A DNA stretch of 64,000 nt from Enterococcus_D sp050529585 (GCF_050529585.1 NZ_CP172882.1:806001-870000); one strand, 5' to 3'; positions 52,212-61,572 are shown, counted from the first letter of the stretch. Program-made: numbers and translations. The notes: generated by a model from the sequence alone, not told the origin.

Positions 52212-52250
52212 AAAAAAACCGAATCCCCACATGTAAACAAGGGGATTCGG
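52212..52250 (-). terminator. Terminator for the unknown membrane protein
   Basis: CCGAATCCCC (52219-52228) pairs with GGGGATTCGG (52241-52250). On the minus strand the stem is followed by seven T's (52218-52212). Confidence 0.85.
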
Positions 52251-52262
52251 ATGATTTTTATG

Positions 52263-52982
52263 TTATTTCACTTTTGAAAATTTAAATAAACGTCCTTTAT
52301 GTTTTTTTGGTACAAGCGCCATGATACAGTCATATGGAACAGTAATCAGCGCCCAAGCAACACCGCGGCTTGACGCAAATCGGTAGTTTTGTTTCAAAAT
52401 CAAATGCCCACTGATCAACGCGACACCGATACCGCCATAGAATAACCATTGATCATTCCAAGTAGTGAAGTGGTGCAACGCTGTGACCACGAAGGGAAAC
52501 GTGTAGAAATAAAGTGCAGATAGGACAAAGGTCATATTCTTGGTCAGCTGTCGAATCGTCAGTAAAAAGAATAGGGCAGAAAGCAAAAGACCCAACGGTG
52601 GAAATAAGCTGACAAGAAAGGAGTAAAGCACACCCCATAAAATCATACCAGGACCTTTGATCAACGCAGCAATCATCAAAAGAACAAAAAGGAATAAGAG
52701 CTGATGCGTGAATGACGCGACTGTTATAAGGGCAAAACTGCCGATGATCAACCAATGAGAAAGTGTATTGATTTGATTGGTTTGTGGCACTTGCTGCTGC
52801 AGTTTCAACCACGTGGCAAAATTCGGAAAGTCATGTTGGAATTTGCGCTTGAAATCTTGATCAAATTGTTGATGCGCGTTTTGTTGGCGGTAATACTGAT
52901 ATCTTTTCTTCATGCTAGGCTTTGTTCGTATTGTTGAATCATTTGAAAAAAAGCGGCTGCCAACAACCTTTGATTTTTCCAT
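52263..52982 (-). CDS. Hypothetical multi-pass membrane protein
   Basis: I do not recognise this 239-aa protein. It has a basic, Gln/Tyr-rich cytoplasmic N-terminus (about 1-72, including KKRYQYYRQQNAHQQFDQDFKRKF), then about six membrane helices (72-215) and a basic tail (KKHKGRLFKF). GGAGG lies 6-7 nt before ATG. Single gene with its own terminator; no functional clue from neighbours. Confidence 0.7.
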   Translation of the reverse strand: MEKSKVVGSRFFSNDSTIRTKPSMKKRYQYYRQQNAHQQFDQDFKRKFQHDFPNFATWLKLQQQVPQTNQINTLSHWLIIGSFALITVASFTHQLLFLFVLLMIAALIKGPGMILWGVLYSFLVSLFPPLGLLLSALFFLLTIRQLTKNMTFVLSALYFYTFPFVVTALHHFTTWNDQWLFYGGIGVALISGHLILKQNYRFASSRGVAWALITVPYDCIMALVPKKHKGRLFKFSKVK

Positions 52983-53167
52983 GAGTACACCTCCAAGTAT
53001 CTATCTAATGATTAGTATAGGAGAATGTTGACGAAACAGCCTCCATCTTGAGGCGGATTTTTTGTCACTTGCTGAAAGTTTTCTAAAGTCAGCGAAAAAA
53101 GCAACCGTGATTCGTTTCTTAAAGCGCCAAAATATGCTAGAGTATAGGAGAACTAAGGAGGCTAATC

Positions 53168-53941
53168 ATGATTTTTGATACACATACCCATTTAAACGCA
53201 GAACAATTCAATGAAGATATTCCAGAAACGATTGCCCGAGCCAAAGAACTTGGCGTCACTGAGATGGCGGTGGTTGGTTTTGACCAGCCTACAGTGGAAA
53301 AATCTCTGGCCTTAAGTCAGGAATATCCATTCATTTATAGTATTATTGGCTGGCATCCTACTGAAGCAGGAACTTATACAGCAGCAGTTGAGCAGTTCTT
53401 AGAAGAACGACTGGATTTGCCCAAAGTGGTTGCCTTAGGAGAGATTGGCTTGGATTATCATTGGATGGAAGATCCAAAAGATATTCAAGAACGGGTCTTC
53501 CGCCGACAAATTGCAATTGCAAGAGAACGACATTTGCCAATCAGTATCCATACCCGTGACGCAATCGAGGATACATATAGGATTTTGAAAGATGAGAAGG
53601 TGTACGATATTGGCGGGATCATGCATAGTTTTAGTGGTGATGATGAATGGGCCAAGAAATTCCTTGATCTAGGCATGCATATTTCCTTCAGTGGTGTTGT
53701 GACCTTTAAGAAAGCGTTGGACGTGCAAGCAGCAGCCAAAATCGTGCCTCAAAACCGTTTGCTGGTTGAAACAGACGCACCTTATCTGGCGCCTGTTCCA
53801 TATCGAGGCAAACGTAATGAACCAGGCTACACCCATTATGTCGTGGATCAAATTGCTGCGCTACGGGAAGAGTCTCCCCAACAAGTCGCCGGCTACACAA
53901 CAGAAAATGCCCATCGCTTGTTCAAAATCAATGGCAATTAA
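53168..53941 (+). CDS. tatD: TatD-family metal-dependent hydrolase
   Basis: This 257-aa TIM-barrel DNase/hydrolase has metal-binding DTHTHLN (4-10), GEIGLDYHW, ISIHTRDA, MHSFSGD and LVETDAPYLAP. AAGGAGG lies 6 nt before ATG. It overlaps rnmV by 11 nt. The tatD-rnmV-ksgA order is conserved in Firmicutes. Confidence 0.93.
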   Translation: MIFDTHTHLNAEQFNEDIPETIARAKELGVTEMAVVGFDQPTVEKSLALSQEYPFIYSIIGWHPTEAGTYTAAVEQFLEERLDLPKVVALGEIGLDYHWMEDPKDIQERVFRRQIAIARERHLPISIHTRDAIEDTYRILKDEKVYDIGGIMHSFSGDDEWAKKFLDLGMHISFSGVVTFKKALDVQAAAKIVPQNRLLVETDAPYLAPVPYRGKRNEPGYTHYVVDQIAALREESPQQVAGYTTENAHRLFKINGN

Positions 53942-54506
53942 ACCGCGGATCGAAGAAATCATTGTCGTTGAAGGCAAAGACGACACGCGTCGACTTCAAG
54001 AAGTATTCGATGTCGACACCATTGAAACCATCGGATCAGCAATCGATGAAGGCATTTTGGATCAAATCGAACTAGCCCAAGAAACGAGGGGCGTGATCGT
54101 CTTTACAGATCCAGATTTTTCAGGGGAAAAAATTCGCAAAATCATTATGGAAGCAGTCCCAGATGCCAAACACGCTTTTTTGCCCCGCAGTCAAGCAGCA
54201 CCTAAAGGCAAAGGCAGCCTTGGTGTAGAACATGCGAGTCATCAAGCGCTGCGAGAAGCCTTGCAAAAAGTCGTAACACCTATGCATGAACAAGCAGCAA
54301 CAGAAGGCCAATCAATCGACCGCCAACTACTTTTGGCCTTTGGCCTGATTGCAGGTCCAGGGGCAAAAGAAAAACGAGAACGTCTTGGCGATATTTTGCG
54401 GATCGGTTATACCAATGGTAAACAATTAGAAAAAAGACTGGCCATGTTTCGGATCACAGAAGCCGAATTCGCGGCTGCGATGAAAATAGTGGAGGATGAA
54501 CAATAA
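53931..54506 (+). CDS. rnmV: Ribonuclease M5 (5S rRNA maturation)
   Basis: This 191-aa Toprim-domain protein has IIVVEGKDDTRRLQ and FTDPDFSGEKIRKII motifs and EHASHQALREAL, typical of RnmV, which processes 5S rRNA precursors. I chose ATG 53931 because it starts MAIKPRIEEI as in the family. It overlaps tatD and relies on coupled translation. A longer in-frame extension upstream is not credible. Confidence 0.92.
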   Translation: MAIKPRIEEIIVVEGKDDTRRLQEVFDVDTIETIGSAIDEGILDQIELAQETRGVIVFTDPDFSGEKIRKIIMEAVPDAKHAFLPRSQAAPKGKGSLGVEHASHQALREALQKVVTPMHEQAATEGQSIDRQLLLAFGLIAGPGAKEKRERLGDILRIGYTNGKQLEKRLAMFRITEAEFAAAMKIVEDEQ

Positions 54507-55384
54507 TGGAAGAACGAGATATTGCTACCCCCTCGAGAACCAAAGAAATATTAGCAAAACATGGCTTTACCTTCAAAAAGAGCTTAGGGCAAAACTTTTT
54601 GACAGAACCCAATATTTTACGTAAAATCGTTGAAACTGCTGGAATCAATGAAGAAACCAATGTGATTGAAGTTGGACCTGGGATTGGCGCTTTGACGGAG
54701 CAATTGGCCAAACATGCCAAACAAGTTGTGGCCTTTGAAATCGACGATCGTTTGATACCTGTATTGGCAGATACGATGCGGCCTTATCCCAACGTCAAAG
54801 TCATCCACCAAGATGTTTTGCAAGCTGACTTAGCGACCACTATTCAGACTGCTTTTGACCAAGAATTACCGCTGAAAGTCGTAGCAAATTTGCCTTATTA
54901 CATCACAACACCGATCATGATGCACTTTTTGGAAGCCAATGTGCCGGTACAAGAAATGGTGGTCATGATGCAAAAAGAAGTGGCAGATCGAATTTCTGCG
55001 TCTCCTGGCACCAAAGCCTACGGGTCCTTATCGATCGCGGTCCAATATTACATGGAAGCCAAATTGGCTTTCATCGTACCGAAGACTGTTTTTGTGCCAC
55101 AACCAAATGTTGATTCAGCTATTTTAAAATTAACCAGACGGGACACCCCGGCTGTTGCTGTGACAGATGAGAAAGAGTTCTTCAAGTTGACCAAGTCAGC
55201 CTTTCATTTACGCCGCAAAACACTATGGAACAATCTGCAAAATACCTATGGCAAAGATGAAGCCACCAAAGCTTGGTTGCATGCCAGTTTAGAAGCCAGT
55301 GACATCGATCCAACACGTCGAGGAGAAACATTGTCGCTAGCAGAATTCGCACGTTTGAGTAATGAGATGTTGGCACGCAAGTAA
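54506..55384 (+). CDS. ksgA: 16S rRNA dimethyladenosine transferase
   Basis: This 292-aa KsgA/RsmA protein has an SAM-binding VIEVGPGIGALTEQL (53-67), EIDDRL and catalytic NLPYYITTP (128-136). It dimethylates two adjacent adenosines in helix 45 of 16S rRNA. It overlaps the rnmV stop codon by one base and is followed by a terminator. Confidence 0.95.
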   Translation: MEERDIATPSRTKEILAKHGFTFKKSLGQNFLTEPNILRKIVETAGINEETNVIEVGPGIGALTEQLAKHAKQVVAFEIDDRLIPVLADTMRPYPNVKVIHQDVLQADLATTIQTAFDQELPLKVVANLPYYITTPIMMHFLEANVPVQEMVVMMQKEVADRISASPGTKAYGSLSIAVQYYMEAKLAFIVPKTVFVPQPNVDSAILKLTRRDTPAVAVTDEKEFFKLTKSAFHLRRKTLWNNLQNTYGKDEATKAWLHASLEASDIDPTRRGETLSLAEFARLSNEMLARK

Positions 55385-55407
55385 CCTGTGTCAATCTATG
55401 ATGAAAC

Positions 55408-55453
55408 AAAACCCAACCAGTCTGAGCCTTAGCCCACTGGTTGGGTTTTATTT
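55408..55453. terminator. Bidirectional terminator
   Basis: A 14-bp stem (55408-55421 with 55436-55449) between ksgA and the convergent S41 gene, followed by T-rich sequence. Confidence 0.85.
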
Positions 55454-55464
55454 GTGTTTAGCAG

Positions 55465-56739
55465 TTAGTCTAGGATCAAAGCGAGTGCTTTTTTCAATAC
55501 ATCATCTTTATTTTTATCAGCCAATGTTCGCTTCAAGGTCACTTGAGGAAGAATACCGACATTATGATGGGTTTTACCATTAGGGTGGATCACTTTCTTT
55601 GCCGTGACCATAAAGACCCCACCGGTTTGCAGTTTGATCAGTGCAGGTTGACCCGTAGAGCCAGCAGTAGGTTCGCCAATAATCAGCGCACGTTCATTTT
55701 GATCAAACAGCATAGCGAAGTTTTCGGCAGAAGAGTACGTTTGGCGATCGATCAACAGTTTCACTTTTTTATCTTTTAAAACACCTTGTCTATGTGCATA
55801 GGAATCAAATGCATCTTTTTCTATCAGAAACTGATGATTGAGGTAAATGAACTGTTCGTGGTTACGATAGTCGTCTTCGGTATGATGATAAAGCGCTTGT
55901 GTTGTATCGGCATATCTTTCAGCATTTGATTCTTGATAAGCAACCTTTTCCGTATGAAGTGGATCATCGAAAAAAGCTTGCGCAATTTCATTGGCAAAAC
56001 CAGAATTACCGCCTAAATTACCGCGTATATCGAAAATGATTTCTTGGCTTTCTTGCAAGATCGGTAAGTGTTGATAGAATGTTTCTACAAGTTTCTGATC
56101 CATAAAATCTTTGATTTTGACGATATGCTTATTTTGTACTTTAATCATTAAAAGATGCGGACTGTTAAATAAGAGCTGGCCAGCTATCATAGATTCATCT
56201 ACAGGGAAATCGGCCCACTGTATTTGCGTCCTTAGGAATCTACACGCGATTGTATCGTTTCCTTCAAATGTAATTGTAAATGGATCTTCGGATAACAGAA
56301 AGGATGGGTTGTGTTGAAAATAAATGAGTGATAGTGACACATTAGATTGCCAATAATGGGCACACAATAAATCTAAAAACGCGTCAGCAGCCATGCCATT
56401 GATTTCTTTTATCGGTTCAAAAAGATAGGGCTTATAGTCAGGCGTACACGCAACAATGACCAGTTTGTCTTCAATGATTTCAAGCTTAAAAGGGAAGTAG
56501 CTGGTTTTTTCTTTGATTTGTTTGGGTAGATAGACAAGTGAATGGCCATCATCCAGAATGGACACAAAGCGCATCAAACCTTGATAGAAATCATTGAGAG
56601 ATGTATCTTTAGTAACCGTCATGATTAAATCTGTATAATGCTTGTCCCATTCTTTTAGTAAAGCGTCAGTCCAGTAGGGGAATAGATTCAATGCTTGATA
56701 ATAAATCGTGGTCATATCTAAAATCATTTTTCTTAACAT
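55465..56739 (-). CDS. S41-family peptidase-like protein, cytoplasmic
   Basis: This 424-aa protein has an S41 core: FDIRGNLGGNSGFANE (236-251), catalytic Ser337 in TYSSAENFA, and GEPTAGSTGQPAL. There is no signal peptide or membrane segment and no clear PDZ domain. It resembles the tail-specific protease/retinol-binding-like group lacking secretion. Its substrate is unknown. It is divergent from the NiaX-like gene. Confidence 0.82.
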   Translation of the reverse strand: MLRKMILDMTTIYYQALNLFPYWTDALLKEWDKHYTDLIMTVTKDTSLNDFYQGLMRFVSILDDGHSLVYLPKQIKEKTSYFPFKLEIIEDKLVIVACTPDYKPYLFEPIKEINGMAADAFLDLLCAHYWQSNVSLSLIYFQHNPSFLLSEDPFTITFEGNDTIACRFLRTQIQWADFPVDESMIAGQLLFNSPHLLMIKVQNKHIVKIKDFMDQKLVETFYQHLPILQESQEIIFDIRGNLGGNSGFANEIAQAFFDDPLHTEKVAYQESNAERYADTTQALYHHTEDDYRNHEQFIYLNHQFLIEKDAFDSYAHRQGVLKDKKVKLLIDRQTYSSAENFAMLFDQNERALIIGEPTAGSTGQPALIKLQTGGVFMVTAKKVIHPNGKTHHNVGILPQVTLKRTLADKNKDDVLKKALALILD

Positions 56740-56839
56740 GCCTTCACTCCTAAAGATAAATAGTATGTGATTATTGTAACATATGTCTTTATATGCAAGC
56801 CGCGTGTCTGATGCTTATAGGCATGATTTTTGATCTTTT

Positions 56840-56898
56840 GTGTCTTGACACCTCAGTGAAAGACAGGTAGAATAAGCTCATTAAACGTGTCAAGACAC
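56840..56898 (+). promoter_or_regulatory. Promoter with two NiaR-like palindromes
   Basis: TTGACA (56845-56850), 17 nt, TAGAAT (56868-56873). GTGTC-tt-GACAC (56840-56851) overlaps the -35, and GTGTC-aa-GACAC (56887-56898) lies just after the start site, 47 bp apart. From memory this resembles the NiaR niacin repressor motif. Confidence 0.72.
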
Positions 56899-56916
56899 AT
56901 TGAGGGAGTTAGGAAA

Positions 56917-57531
56917 ATGAAAAATCATTCTATACGTCATTTGACCATTGCTGCATTATTGATCGGGATGGGGATCGTGATACCAATGGTCATGCCAAAA
57001 ATCGTGATTGGTCCAGCATCGTTTACTTTAGCGAGTCATGTACCAGTCTTTGTTGCGATGTTTTTCTCACCTGCAATGGCGATCGCAGTTGCATTGGGTA
57101 CTACATTTGGGTTCTTTTTGTCATTACCGCCGATAATCGCACTACGGGCATTGTCTCATGTGGTTTTTGCGATGATAGGTGCGATCTATCTACAAAAACA
57201 TTCAAGCATTCTTTTGAAAAACGGCAAGCCTTCGCTCTTCAATGGACGGCTGCAATTTTTTAATTTGGTGATTGGTCTAATTCATTCTGCGGTTGAAATG
57301 GGGGTCGTGGCACTGTTTTACTTTACAGGTAATGTGCCTGGAACATCTTTTGATGGGAATTTCTACTATTTCCTTTTCGTTTTGATGGGGATCGGTGGCC
57401 TGATCCATAGTCTGATTGATTTCAATTTGGCTTATTTTGTTGCTGGTGCTTTGAGTAAGCAATTTGAAATCAAAGCATTCACACAAGCGAAACAACGCTT
57501 TTTGAAAAAACAAAAAAGTATGGCATCATAA
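56917..57531 (+). CDS. niaX: ECF transporter S component, probable NiaX (niacin)
   Basis: This 204-aa membrane protein has about six helices and the N-terminal MKNHSIRHLTIAALLIGMGIVIP helix typical of ECF S components. ATG 56917 has GGAG 8-10 nt upstream; an upstream GTG start would fall inside the operator palindrome. Two NiaR-like operators support niacin as substrate. It would use the shared EcfAA'T module, which is not in this window. Confidence 0.75.
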   Translation: MKNHSIRHLTIAALLIGMGIVIPMVMPKIVIGPASFTLASHVPVFVAMFFSPAMAIAVALGTTFGFFLSLPPIIALRALSHVVFAMIGAIYLQKHSSILLKNGKPSLFNGRLQFFNLVIGLIHSAVEMGVVALFYFTGNVPGTSFDGNFYYFLFVLMGIGGLIHSLIDFNLAYFVAGALSKQFEIKAFTQAKQRFLKKQKSMAS

Positions 57532-57544
57532 AATAAAGCTTCTC

Positions 57545-57575
57545 ACAGCGCTGGTATAAATCCAGCGCTGTTTTC
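57545..57575 (+). terminator. Terminator
   Basis: ACAGCGCTGG-tataaat-CCAGCGCTGT (57545-57571) with a short T tail. Confidence 0.75.
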
Positions 57576-57662
57576 GATAGCGGCGATCTGCAAAAAGAGG
57601 GACGGCGATTTTATTTGACGATTCCATTTATAGTGAAAAGTAAAAAAACAAGAATATTCTCG

Positions 57663-57691
57663 TTGACAGTAGATGAAAAAACAATTATAAT
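57663..57691 (+). promoter_or_regulatory. Consensus promoter of the methionine operon
   Basis: TTGACA (57663-57668), 17 nt, TATAAT (57686-57691): perfect sigma-A consensus. Control is therefore expected at the T-box leader. Confidence 0.9.
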
Positions 57692-57697
57692 TTTTGG

Positions 57698-57975
57698 AAA
57701 TTAAGTGAAGAATTTGATGAACGTTGAAGAGAAGAGTAGCAAATCGACAAAGGTACAGAGACTCCGGTTGGTGAGAAAGGAGACATGCGGCGATGTGTGA
57801 AGATGAACTCTGAGTTTTTATTTGGTTCACGCCAAACAAACGGTATGCGCCCGTTACCGCGCCAAGTATCTTAGTGTACTGTTGAGGTGTTATTTGTGAG
57901 AATAGCACGAATGAGGGTGGTAACGCGTATCAGTCGTCCCTTTTGCCGTAAGGCAAAAGGGGCGGCTTTTTTGTA
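57698..57975 (+). ncRNA. T-box leader, probably tRNA-Met responsive
   Basis: Stem I region (about 57720-57815) has a possible specifier ATG at 57803-57805 followed by AACTCT. The T-box sequence GAGGGTGGTAACGCG lies at 57913-57927 with TGGT, complementary to an ACCA tRNA end. The terminator is GTCGTCCCTTTTGCC (57933-57947) with GGCAAAAGGGGCGGC (57952-57966) and T's 57967-57972. Uncharged tRNA-Met would stabilise the antiterminator. Confidence 0.88.
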
Positions 57976-58044
57976 TTTGTACAGGACCCAAAAAGACAAC
58001 TCCCCAATAAGCAATGGCCCATTACATCAAAAGGAGAGAAAGAA

Positions 58045-59013
58045 ATGCCGATCATTATCCCTAAAGAACTGCCAGCAGCTTCCCTATTGCAAAAAGAAAA
58101 TATCTTTGCTTTATTGCAGCACAAGGCGGTGCAGCAAGAGATCCGTCCCTTGAAAATCGCCATCGTCAATTTAATGCCGCAAAAGATTGCAACGGAAAAT
58201 CAGCTGTTGCGGCTGCTTTCTCAAAGCCCCTTGCAGATTGATGTCACATTATTAAAAATGACTTGCCATGAAAGTAAGCACACGTCTTTGAATCATATGG
58301 AAAAGTTTTATCAAACATTCTCTAAGATCAAACCGCAGCGTTTTGATGGGTTGATCATCACCGGTGCACCGGTAGAAAAAATACCTTTTGAAGCAATTGA
58401 TTATTGGCAAGAATTGCAAGACATCATGAAGTGGAGCCAAACCAACTGCACCTCTGTGCTTCATATTTGCTGGGGAGCCCAAGCTGGACTTTATTATCAC
58501 TATGGTGTCGATAAGGTCCGTTATCCACAAAAATTATTTGGTGTTTTTGAACAGGCGGTGACCCACTTTCATCCTTTAGTGCGGGGATTTGATGATGTTT
58601 TTTTCACACCCCATTCCCGTTACACGGGCATCGATGAAGCGCAGTTGAAGCAAACATCGCTGGAAGTATTGGCTGCCGGCGACGATACTGGACCAACGAT
58701 CTTTGTATCGAAGGATCATAAAAATGTCTTTTTACTCGGTCATTTTGAATACCATACCTCAACATTGAAGGAAGAATATTTACGAGATCTAGCGCGCGGC
58801 TTAGAGACCCCCTTACCGAAAAATTACTTTGCTGACGATCGCCTAGGGGGAAAAATCACCAATCGCTGGCGTGGACATGCGTCCTTATTTTTTAGTAATT
58901 GGGTCAATGAAACCTATCAACGGACACCTTATGATTTGACGATCCAACCGACCAAAGAAGGCTATCGTATTGGGAACGAGTTAGAAGGGAGAGCGCGTAT
59001 CAATGATGACTGA
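58045..59013 (+). CDS. metA: Homoserine O-acetyltransferase (MetA family)
   Basis: This 322-aa MetA/HTS-family acyltransferase has nucleophile Cys142 (HICWGAQAG), His233 and Glu235 (GHFEYH), and Glu111 in GAPVEKIPFE. In Bacillus cereus MetA, Glu at 111 sets acetyl-CoA specificity, where E. coli has Gly and uses succinyl-CoA, so acetyl is expected. It is the first step of methionine synthesis after homoserine. AAGGAGAG before ATG. It overlaps the next gene by 11 nt and follows the T-box leader. Confidence 0.92.
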   Translation: MPIIIPKELPAASLLQKENIFALLQHKAVQQEIRPLKIAIVNLMPQKIATENQLLRLLSQSPLQIDVTLLKMTCHESKHTSLNHMEKFYQTFSKIKPQRFDGLIITGAPVEKIPFEAIDYWQELQDIMKWSQTNCTSVLHICWGAQAGLYYHYGVDKVRYPQKLFGVFEQAVTHFHPLVRGFDDVFFTPHSRYTGIDEAQLKQTSLEVLAAGDDTGPTIFVSKDHKNVFLLGHFEYHTSTLKEEYLRDLARGLETPLPKNYFADDRLGGKITNRWRGHASLFFSNWVNETYQRTPYDLTIQPTKEGYRIGNELEGRARINDD

Positions 59014-60223
59014 GGCTTTTATTTCAGCGTATGCACAAGACCGCAAGCATACGGATTCTTTGAAGTGGGATCTGGTGGATCAACGCTTTGGCGGCAAAGA
59101 TTTGCTGCCACTATGGGTGGCAGATATGGATTTTTCGGCCCCTTCTGCTGTGACTGAAGCATTGTACCGCCGTGTCGAGCAAGGGGTATTCGGATATAGT
59201 ATCGTCCCGACAGATTACGTTGCTGCCTATCAAGGATGGCAAGACCGTCATTGGCAAACGCAGTTTCTAGATTGTTGGCTCAGGTTTTCCACAGGTGTTG
59301 TCCAATCCTTGTATGATTTGCTTCATTGTTTCACAACAGCGGGAGACGCCGTTTTGATCCAACCACCTGTTTATTATCCCTTTTTTGATAGTATCAAGGA
59401 CACCAAACGACGATTGATCGCGGCACCGTTGATTGCCGAAAATCAAACCTATCAGATTGATTTTGCTGCATTTGAACGTAAAATCCAAGAAGAAGCAGTG
59501 AAACTATTTATCTTTTGCTCACCGCATAATCCTGTCGGGCGGGTTTGGCTCTTTGATGAAATAAAGCAATTGTTGGCAATTTGCCAAAAACATCAAGTAC
59601 TGGTGATCGCTGATGAAATCCATGGGGAATTGATAGCTCCTGGACAACGATTCGTATCGACGGTGACTGTAGCAGAAGCGATTGGCTTTCAAGGGCTGAT
59701 TGTGGTCAATTCACCCTCAAAAACCTTTAATTTAGCTGGGTTACTCTTGTCTCATATCTGGTTGCCCAATGACTTGCTGAGACAGGAATATGATGTGTGG
59801 GCAAAAAAATACAAACAAACGGAAGTCAACATCTTTGGGCTGACAGCAGCAAAAGCGGCTTATCAAGATGGTGACAGCTGGTTGGACCATATCTTAGCGA
59901 TCATTACGCAAAATGCCCACTATGTTGCAAAAAAGCTGCATGCAAAAGTACCTGAAGCCAAAATTGCCCCACTAGAAGGAACCTATCTATTATGGATCGA
60001 TTTGCGCAGCTTAAAGGTGGCAGACATCAAAAAACTGGTACAAGGCAGCGCTGGATTAGCTGTTGATTACGGTGCTTGGTTTTCGCAAGCGTATGATGGG
60101 TTTATTCGTTTGAATCTTGCGACAACCCCAACGATCATTCAAACTGCTTTGGATCGATTGATTCAAGCAATCGACACCTATAAACAGCATCATAGATTCG
60201 AGGAGGATTTACATGACAATTGA
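59003..60223 (+). CDS. MalY/PatB-type cystathionine beta-lyase
   Basis: This 406-aa PLP fold-type I enzyme has LPLWVADMDF near residue 35, FSTGVVQSL, FCSPHNPVGRVW, IADEIHGEL and PLP Lys in NSPSKTFNLAG, all MalY/PatB hallmarks. It cleaves cystathionine to homocysteine, pyruvate and ammonia. It overlaps metA and metI by 11 nt on each side, so all three are coupled. Confidence 0.9.
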   Translation: MMTEAFISAYAQDRKHTDSLKWDLVDQRFGGKDLLPLWVADMDFSAPSAVTEALYRRVEQGVFGYSIVPTDYVAAYQGWQDRHWQTQFLDCWLRFSTGVVQSLYDLLHCFTTAGDAVLIQPPVYYPFFDSIKDTKRRLIAAPLIAENQTYQIDFAAFERKIQEEAVKLFIFCSPHNPVGRVWLFDEIKQLLAICQKHQVLVIADEIHGELIAPGQRFVSTVTVAEAIGFQGLIVVNSPSKTFNLAGLLLSHIWLPNDLLRQEYDVWAKKYKQTEVNIFGLTAAKAAYQDGDSWLDHILAIITQNAHYVAKKLHAKVPEAKIAPLEGTYLLWIDLRSLKVADIKKLVQGSAGLAVDYGAWFSQAYDGFIRLNLATTPTIIQTALDRLIQAIDTYKQHHRFEEDLHDN

Positions 60224-61307
60224 TATTGCAACATTTCTCGCACAATTAGGCAATCATTCAGACAAACAAACGGGGGCCATCAGCGCACCTATCTATCTAT
60301 CCACCACATTTGCCCATCCAGAATTAGGTCAAAGTACCGGCTATGATTACACGCGGACTAAAAACCCCACACGGGATATTTTGGAGTCTGGTCTCGCACA
60401 GCTGGAAAAAGGTGCCAGAGCAGTGGTCACCAGTTCAGGCATGAGCGCGATCGCCTTGATTTTCGATTTGTTTCCCAGTAGTAGTCGCTTTCTGGTTTCT
60501 CGAGATCTTTATGGCGGCAGTTTTCGCTACTTCGATGCATTGGAAAAACGACAAATCGCAACTTTTGACACCTTCAGTACCATTGAAGAACTGGCAGACA
60601 AAGCAACAGCTGGATTAACGGCAGTCTTTCTAGAAACACCCACCAATCCATTGATGACGACCACAGACATTGCTGCAACGGCCAAGATCGCCCATCAATA
60701 TGATGCCCTTTTGATCGTCGACAATACTTTTTTGACCCCATTGCGACAATTGCCCTTAGAAGCAGGTGCTGATATCGTGATCCATTCAGGAACCAAGTTC
60801 TTGTCTGGACATAATGATCTATTGGCTGGGGTCGTGGTGGCCAAAGAGGCAGCCCTCGGGGAAAGGCTGCATTTCCTTGCCAATACAACTGGACCGACAT
60901 TGAGTAGTTTCGATACATGGTTGTTTATTCGCAGCTTGAAGACATTGCCGCTGCGCTTGGAGAAACAAGAAGCCAACGCCAAAAAGGTCGTTGCATTTTT
61001 GAAAAAACATCCACTGGTCAAAGAGGTCCTTTATCCTGAAGTTGGTGCCATGGTCAGTATCCGAGTCAAAGACGCGGAGAAAATCAGTGCCTTTTTGAAG
61101 GCATTAACGGTATTTACATTTGCTGAAAGTTTAGGAGGTGTGGAAAGTCTGATCACCTATCCAACAACGCAGACCCATGCGGATATTCCCCAAAATTTAC
61201 GGGAATCATATGGATTGACCCCAGATCTGTTGCGACTATCGATTGGTATCGAAAGTCAGCAAGACTTGATCAATGATTTGGAACAAGCATTACAAGTATT
61301 TCAATAA
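60213..61307 (+). CDS. metI: MetI-type cystathionine gamma-synthase / O-acetylhomoserine thiolyase
   Basis: This 364-aa Cys/Met-metabolism PLP enzyme has STTFAHPELG, YDYTRTKNPTRDILE, SSGMSAI, the PLP Lys in HSGTKFLSGHND and ESLGGVESLITYP. The loop between LYPE and GAMVS is short, as in Bacillus subtilis MetI and unlike longer MetC/MetB. It condenses O-acetylhomoserine with cysteine or sulfide. GAGGAG precedes ATG. With MetA and the beta-lyase it completes transsulfuration to homocysteine. Confidence 0.9.
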   Translation: MTIDIATFLAQLGNHSDKQTGAISAPIYLSTTFAHPELGQSTGYDYTRTKNPTRDILESGLAQLEKGARAVVTSSGMSAIALIFDLFPSSSRFLVSRDLYGGSFRYFDALEKRQIATFDTFSTIEELADKATAGLTAVFLETPTNPLMTTTDIAATAKIAHQYDALLIVDNTFLTPLRQLPLEAGADIVIHSGTKFLSGHNDLLAGVVVAKEAALGERLHFLANTTGPTLSSFDTWLFIRSLKTLPLRLEKQEANAKKVVAFLKKHPLVKEVLYPEVGAMVSIRVKDAEKISAFLKALTVFTFAESLGGVESLITYPTTQTHADIPQNLRESYGLTPDLLRLSIGIESQQDLINDLEQALQVFQ

Positions 61308-61331
61308 GCCCTTCAAAGGTCAGTCTAATAT

Positions 61332-61407
61332 ATAGGCATTCAGACGATTTACATGCCTATTCATATGAAGTAATTTTATTGACAGTTTCAGATGTATAGG
61401 ATAAAGT
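61332..61407 (+). promoter_or_regulatory. Promoter and inverted repeat before the metQ-like gene
   Basis: ATAGGCAT-N13-ATGCCTAT (61332-61339, 61353-61360) lies 18 nt upstream of TTGACA (61379-61384), 17 nt, TAAAGT (61402-61407). The spacing suits a LysR-type activator. A leader of about 160 nt follows, with a TGCCT/AGGCA hairpin near 61502 and no recognised riboswitch. Confidence 0.5.
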
Positions 61408-61572
61408 TACACTACATATGAATGGTCATTCCGATGTCTTTGCTTAGATACTGGCTGTTTTGACTAGTGTTTGCAAAATCGCCTATATGCAATTGGCCTA
61501 GGTGCCTTTGAGAGGCATTCGATCAAGACAAGTGACTGATCTGAGGAGGGAATAAAAGGGGATAAAAGGAAG

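Noticed and set aside
53766..53930. Longer start for ribonuclease M5 inside tatD
   Set aside because: The extra residues are the out-of-frame shadow of tatD. The family begins at the MAIKPRIEEI Met.
60213..61307. Internal deletion in the Cys/Met PLP enzyme (short loop between LYPE and GAMVS)
   Set aside because: The short loop is a normal feature of the Bacillus MetI subgroup as I recall it.
61414..61572. SAM (S-box or SMK) riboswitch before the MetQ-like gene
   Set aside because: None of the conserved cores could be found in the leader. Only short hairpins are visible.
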